Assembly (NCBI RefSeq): GCF_019303475.1
Contig: NZ_JABLSI010000034.1
Location: forward strand, 1 to 64,000
Source: Streptomyces sp. JJ38
GTDB taxonomy: Bacteria; Actinomycetota; Actinomycetes; Streptomycetales; Streptomycetaceae
Reading direction: 5' to 3'
DNA length: 64,000 bases
A program made the translations under genes and the position numbers. The notes beneath the pieces were generated by a model. That model was not told the DNA's origin and ran no database searches. It worked only from the letters and a program-made list of their open reading frames with translations. This document shows positions 61,621 through 64,000 of the stretch, piece after piece (positions within the stretch are counted from its first letter, which is position 1; every line of letters begins with the position of its first letter).

Positions 61621-62568
61621 ATGCGCCGTTCCGCCTCACCCCTCTCGCTGACCCTGCTGGGGCTCGGCGTGTTTCTGCTGGTCCTGGGCCCGATGCTGGC
61701 CTGGTACGTGGAACCGCGGGCCAAGCGAACGCCGATCGACACGGACTCGACGACGGTCATGAAGGGCACGGGAACCTACTTCGACCAGCAGTCCGTCTCC
61801 GAGAAGGAGGACGAGCCGCTCACCGTCACCCGCCGCGTCCTCGGGAACGTCGCCGCCAGTGAGCGCGACGGCGTGGCCGTCTGGGACGTCTCGCAGACCA
61901 TCGACACCGAGCAGACGCTGGAGCGGGAGGACCCGCGCAAGTCCCTCCAGTGGAAGACCGAGAGCTGGGTGACCGACCGGGAGACGAACAAGCCGGTCCA
62001 CTGCTGCGGCGAGGCGCCCGGGAAGTTCGCTGGCGAGGCCTATCTGAAGTTCCCCTTCGACGTCGAGGAGCGGGGCTACACCTGGTGGGACTCCACCCTG
62101 GGCAACACCGTCGCGCTCACCTACGACAAGCGCGTGAAGGTGCAGGGCTACGAGGGGATGCGCTTCACCGGGACCGTCGAGGCCACCCGGACCGGCACCC
62201 GTCAGGTGCCCGGCATCCTGGTGGGCCTCCCGGAGACTCCGCAGGTCATGGCGGAGGAGTGGTACGCCAACACGAACCTCGAGTTCGTCGTGGACGAGGC
62301 CACCGGGCGCATCCTCAAAGCGACCACCGGCCCGAAGATGACCCTCCGGGCCCCGGGTTCCTCCGAGGACGCCGTCACGCTCCTCCAGAGCGACGGGCTC
62401 ACCTTCACCAAGGAGACCCAGGAGGAGCAGGTCAAGCTGGCCGAGGACGGCAGCGGCAAGCTGCGGCTGGTCGGCACGACCGCCCCGGTCGGGCTGGGCT
62501 CCGCCGGGCTGCTGCTCGCCGCGGCCGGGACCGTGCTCCTGGTGCGCGGCCGGCGCCAGGAGGCGTGA
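61621..62568 (+). CDS. DUF3068 membrane protein
   Basis: The 315-residue protein has an N-terminal helix (residues 8-32), a large extracytoplasmic domain with QYWTEWVD-like blocks (WDVSQTIDTEQTL, KFPFDVEERGYTWWDSTLG, EEWYANTNLEFVVDEATG) and a C-terminal membrane helix, the DUF3068 layout. An acidic Ser/Thr-rich patch lies near residue 50. Function is unknown; it precedes a glycosyltransferase gene. The start ATG is at 61621. Confidence 0.85.
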   Translation: MRRSASPLSLTLLGLGVFLLVLGPMLAWYVEPRAKRTPIDTDSTTVMKGTGTYFDQQSVSEKEDEPLTVTRRVLGNVAASERDGVAVWDVSQTIDTEQTLEREDPRKSLQWKTESWVTDRETNKPVHCCGEAPGKFAGEAYLKFPFDVEERGYTWWDSTLGNTVALTYDKRVKVQGYEGMRFTGTVEATRTGTRQVPGILVGLPETPQVMAEEWYANTNLEFVVDEATGRILKATTGPKMTLRAPGSSEDAVTLLQSDGLTFTKETQEEQVKLAEDGSGKLRLVGTTAPVGLGSAGLLLAAAGTVLLVRGRRQEA

Positions 62569-62582
62569 CCCAGCCCACATCG

Positions 62583-62632
62583 CCGACGGGTACCCGCACC
62601 GCGCTTTGCGCTCCGGTGCGGGTACCCGTCGG
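62583..62632. terminator. Terminator after DUF3068 gene
   Basis: CCGACGGGTACCCGCACC (62583-62600) and GGTGCGGGTACCCGTCGG (62615-62632) pair perfectly over 18 bp. The rest of 62,569-62,881 has no gene I can support. Confidence 0.85.
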
Positions 62633-62881
62633 TAAACCCGAGGGTAATTTGTCACATGGGTGAGTAGCCGCATCGAACGTGACGACGAAAATTGAGCCAT
62701 CCGATGGCCAGCCACCGCCCCCGGCCCACGGCTCTCGGTCCACCACCGTCACCTCGGTGGACGCACTCCCCGCGAGAACCCCTCGCGCCCGCAGCATCCC
62801 GCTCAGGTCCCACCCTCACCACCGCACGTCAGCCGTACCCGCAGCACCCACCACCGCACCCTCCCACGAGTGGAGCGCTCC

Positions 62882-64000
62882 ATGCCCCAGCAGGTGCCCC
62901 CGGTGGCTCCCCACGCCGCCTCCGTCCCGCAGCAGCGGCTCGCCCCGCGCGCGGTCACGACGGCTGCCACCAGCCCCGCCGATGCGGCCCCCTCCCGGTA
63001 TCCCCGCCGCATCGTCTTCCTCGCCCGCCGTGACATCGGCAATCCGGCCGCCGGCGGTTCCGAGCTGCTCATCGACCGGATCGCCGCCGGACTGACCGCC
63101 CAGGGCCACGAGGTGACGCTCGTGTGCGGCGGCCCCGCCGCGGAGCGCGACTACCGTGTCGTCTCGGCCGGCGGCGACGCCGCCCACTTCCTGCGCGCCC
63201 GGCGCACCTTCACCCGCGAGGTCGGCGAGACCGACCTGATGGTCGAGGTGTGCAACGGCATGCCGTACCTCACGCCGATGTGGTACAGCGGCCCGACCCT
63301 GAACTTCGTCAACCACGTCCACACCGAGCTGTGGGGCATGCGCTATCCCGCGCCCGTCGCCCGGATCGGACGGCAGCTGGAGCACTGGGCGCTGGCGCGC
63401 ACCCACCGCGACAACCTGACGGTCGCCGTGTCCGACTCCACCGCGCGGGCCCTGCGCGGCATCGGCGTCCGCGGCGACCTGATCCGCATCGTCCACAACG
63501 GCGTCGAGGAGCCCTCCGCCCCGATCGCCCCGAAGTCGGCCGAGCCGCTCTTCCTGGCCATGGGCCGGCTCGTCGAGTACAAGCGGATCGACCTGCTGCT
63601 GCGGCTGTGGGAGCGGGTGCGCCCGGTCACCGGCGGGCGGCTCGTGATCGTCGGGGACGGCCCGGAGCGGTCCCGGCTCGAAGCGATGGCCGGCGAGTCG
63701 GTGACGTTCGCCGGGCATGTCTCCGAGGCGGAGAAGCACCGGCTGCTGTGCTCCGCCTGGCTGCTCCTGCACCCCTCGATGGTGGAGGGCTGGGGCCTGG
63801 TGGTCATGGAGGCCGCGGCCCGCGGCACGCCCGCCATCGGCTTCGACATACCCGGGCTGCGCGACTCCATCGCCGACGGCGAGACCGGCGTCCTGGCCCG
63901 CGGCGAGAGCACCTTCGCCTCCGCCTGGTGCACCCTCGGCCTCTCGAACCCCCGCCGCGCCGCCCTGGGCGAGGCCGCTCGCGGGCGGGCCGCCGAGTTC
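62882..64000 (+). CDS. GT4-family glycosyltransferase (partial, cut by window end)
   Basis: At least 373 codons without a stop. Residues 43-300 hold the GT-B N-terminal fold (VFLARRDIGNPAAGGSE, NFVNHVHTELWGMRYP); the donor-binding half has MGRLVEYKRIDLLLR, VIVGDGPERSRLE and the E-x7-E motif EGWGLVVMEA (Glu302, Glu310). It adds a sugar from a nucleotide donor to a lipid or glycan. A Pro/Ala-rich tail of about 40 residues precedes the domain. The 3' end lies beyond the window. Confidence 0.9.
   Translation, partial: MPQQVPPVAPHAASVPQQRLAPRAVTTAATSPADAAPSRYPRRIVFLARRDIGNPAAGGSELLIDRIAAGLTAQGHEVTLVCGGPAAERDYRVVSAGGDAAHFLRARRTFTREVGETDLMVEVCNGMPYLTPMWYSGPTLNFVNHVHTELWGMRYPAPVARIGRQLEHWALARTHRDNLTVAVSDSTARALRGIGVRGDLIRIVHNGVEEPSAPIAPKSAEPLFLAMGRLVEYKRIDLLLRLWERVRPVTGGRLVIVGDGPERSRLEAMAGESVTFAGHVSEAEKHRLLCSAWLLLHPSMVEGWGLVVMEAAARGTPAIGFDIPGLRDSIADGETGVLARGESTFASAWCTLGLSNPRRAALGEAARGRAAEF

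Noticed and set aside
62679..63095. Plus-strand frame before the glycosyltransferase
   Set aside because: Different frame from the glycosyltransferase, Pro/Ser/Arg-rich without a family; overlaps the strong GT4 frame.

Overview
The window looks like a Streptomyces chromosome. It is very GC-rich with strong G/C bias at third codon positions, uses GTG and ATG starts freely, has AGGAGG-like ribosome sites and long GC stem terminators, and carries the actinomycete gene order fasR-fabD-fabH-acpP-fabF and ahpE-DUF3052-aceE. All functional calls come from reading the translated sequence; no database search was run.

Layout. 1-14.2 kb is a mixed chromosomal stretch: a GT87/PAP2 membrane fusion, a MhuD-like haem monooxygenase, GNAT and DedA proteins, secreted SOD-like and nuclease proteins, peptidase E, a TMEM165/GDT1 transporter behind a yybP-ykoY-type (Mn2+) riboswitch, an MFS pump with a C-terminal winged-helix-like extension, a choice-of-anchor A protein, and a quinone-oxidoreductase/TetR pair. 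14.2-17.1 kb holds a flavoprotein gene divergent from an XRE/TPR-like regulator that is followed by six tiny ORFs, nearly all overlapping and partly Cys-rich; I recognise no described system there.

17,355-26,769 is a complete pSAM2-type actinomycete integrative and conjugative element (AICE) in a tRNA-Val(TAC) gene. A 44-bp duplication of the tRNA 3' half bounds it. Order: HD-domain protein, Nudix (Pif-like), HTH regulator divergent from SCO3933-like protein, FtsK-type transfer ATPase, DUF2637/Spd-type membrane proteins, RepSA-like rolling-circle initiator, excisionase, tyrosine integrase. Paired repeats just inside both ends look like integrase arm sites. The two tRNA halves differ by one compensated T-stem base pair.

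26.9-39.7 kb is a tellurium/stress (Ter) neighbourhood: a coiled-coil protein, an FmdB zinc ribbon, the Ter-linked metabolite operon (citrate-lyase-like aldolase, a fused double phosphoribosyltransferase, HAD phosphatase), two TerD proteins, a TerA-like protein, a DUF475/TerC membrane protein, a secreted M43 metalloprotease, AhpE and DUF3052. 40.2-49.3 kb has aceE (homodimeric pyruvate dehydrogenase E1) and a run of regulator/enzyme genes, including a MerR/aldo-keto reductase pair with an evident MerR operator. 49.4-54.4 kb is fasR and the type II fatty acid synthase operon; 54.5-64 kb has redox enzymes, a MarR-controlled oxidoreductase, a PucR-type regulator, a DUF3068 protein and the start of a GT4 glycosyltransferase cut by the window end.

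The genes fall into working groups: carbon entry (AceE) and fatty acid synthesis; peroxide/metal/tellurite stress (AhpE, Ohr, Ter, Mn exporter); and the mobile element with its own replication, transfer, immunity and integration functions.
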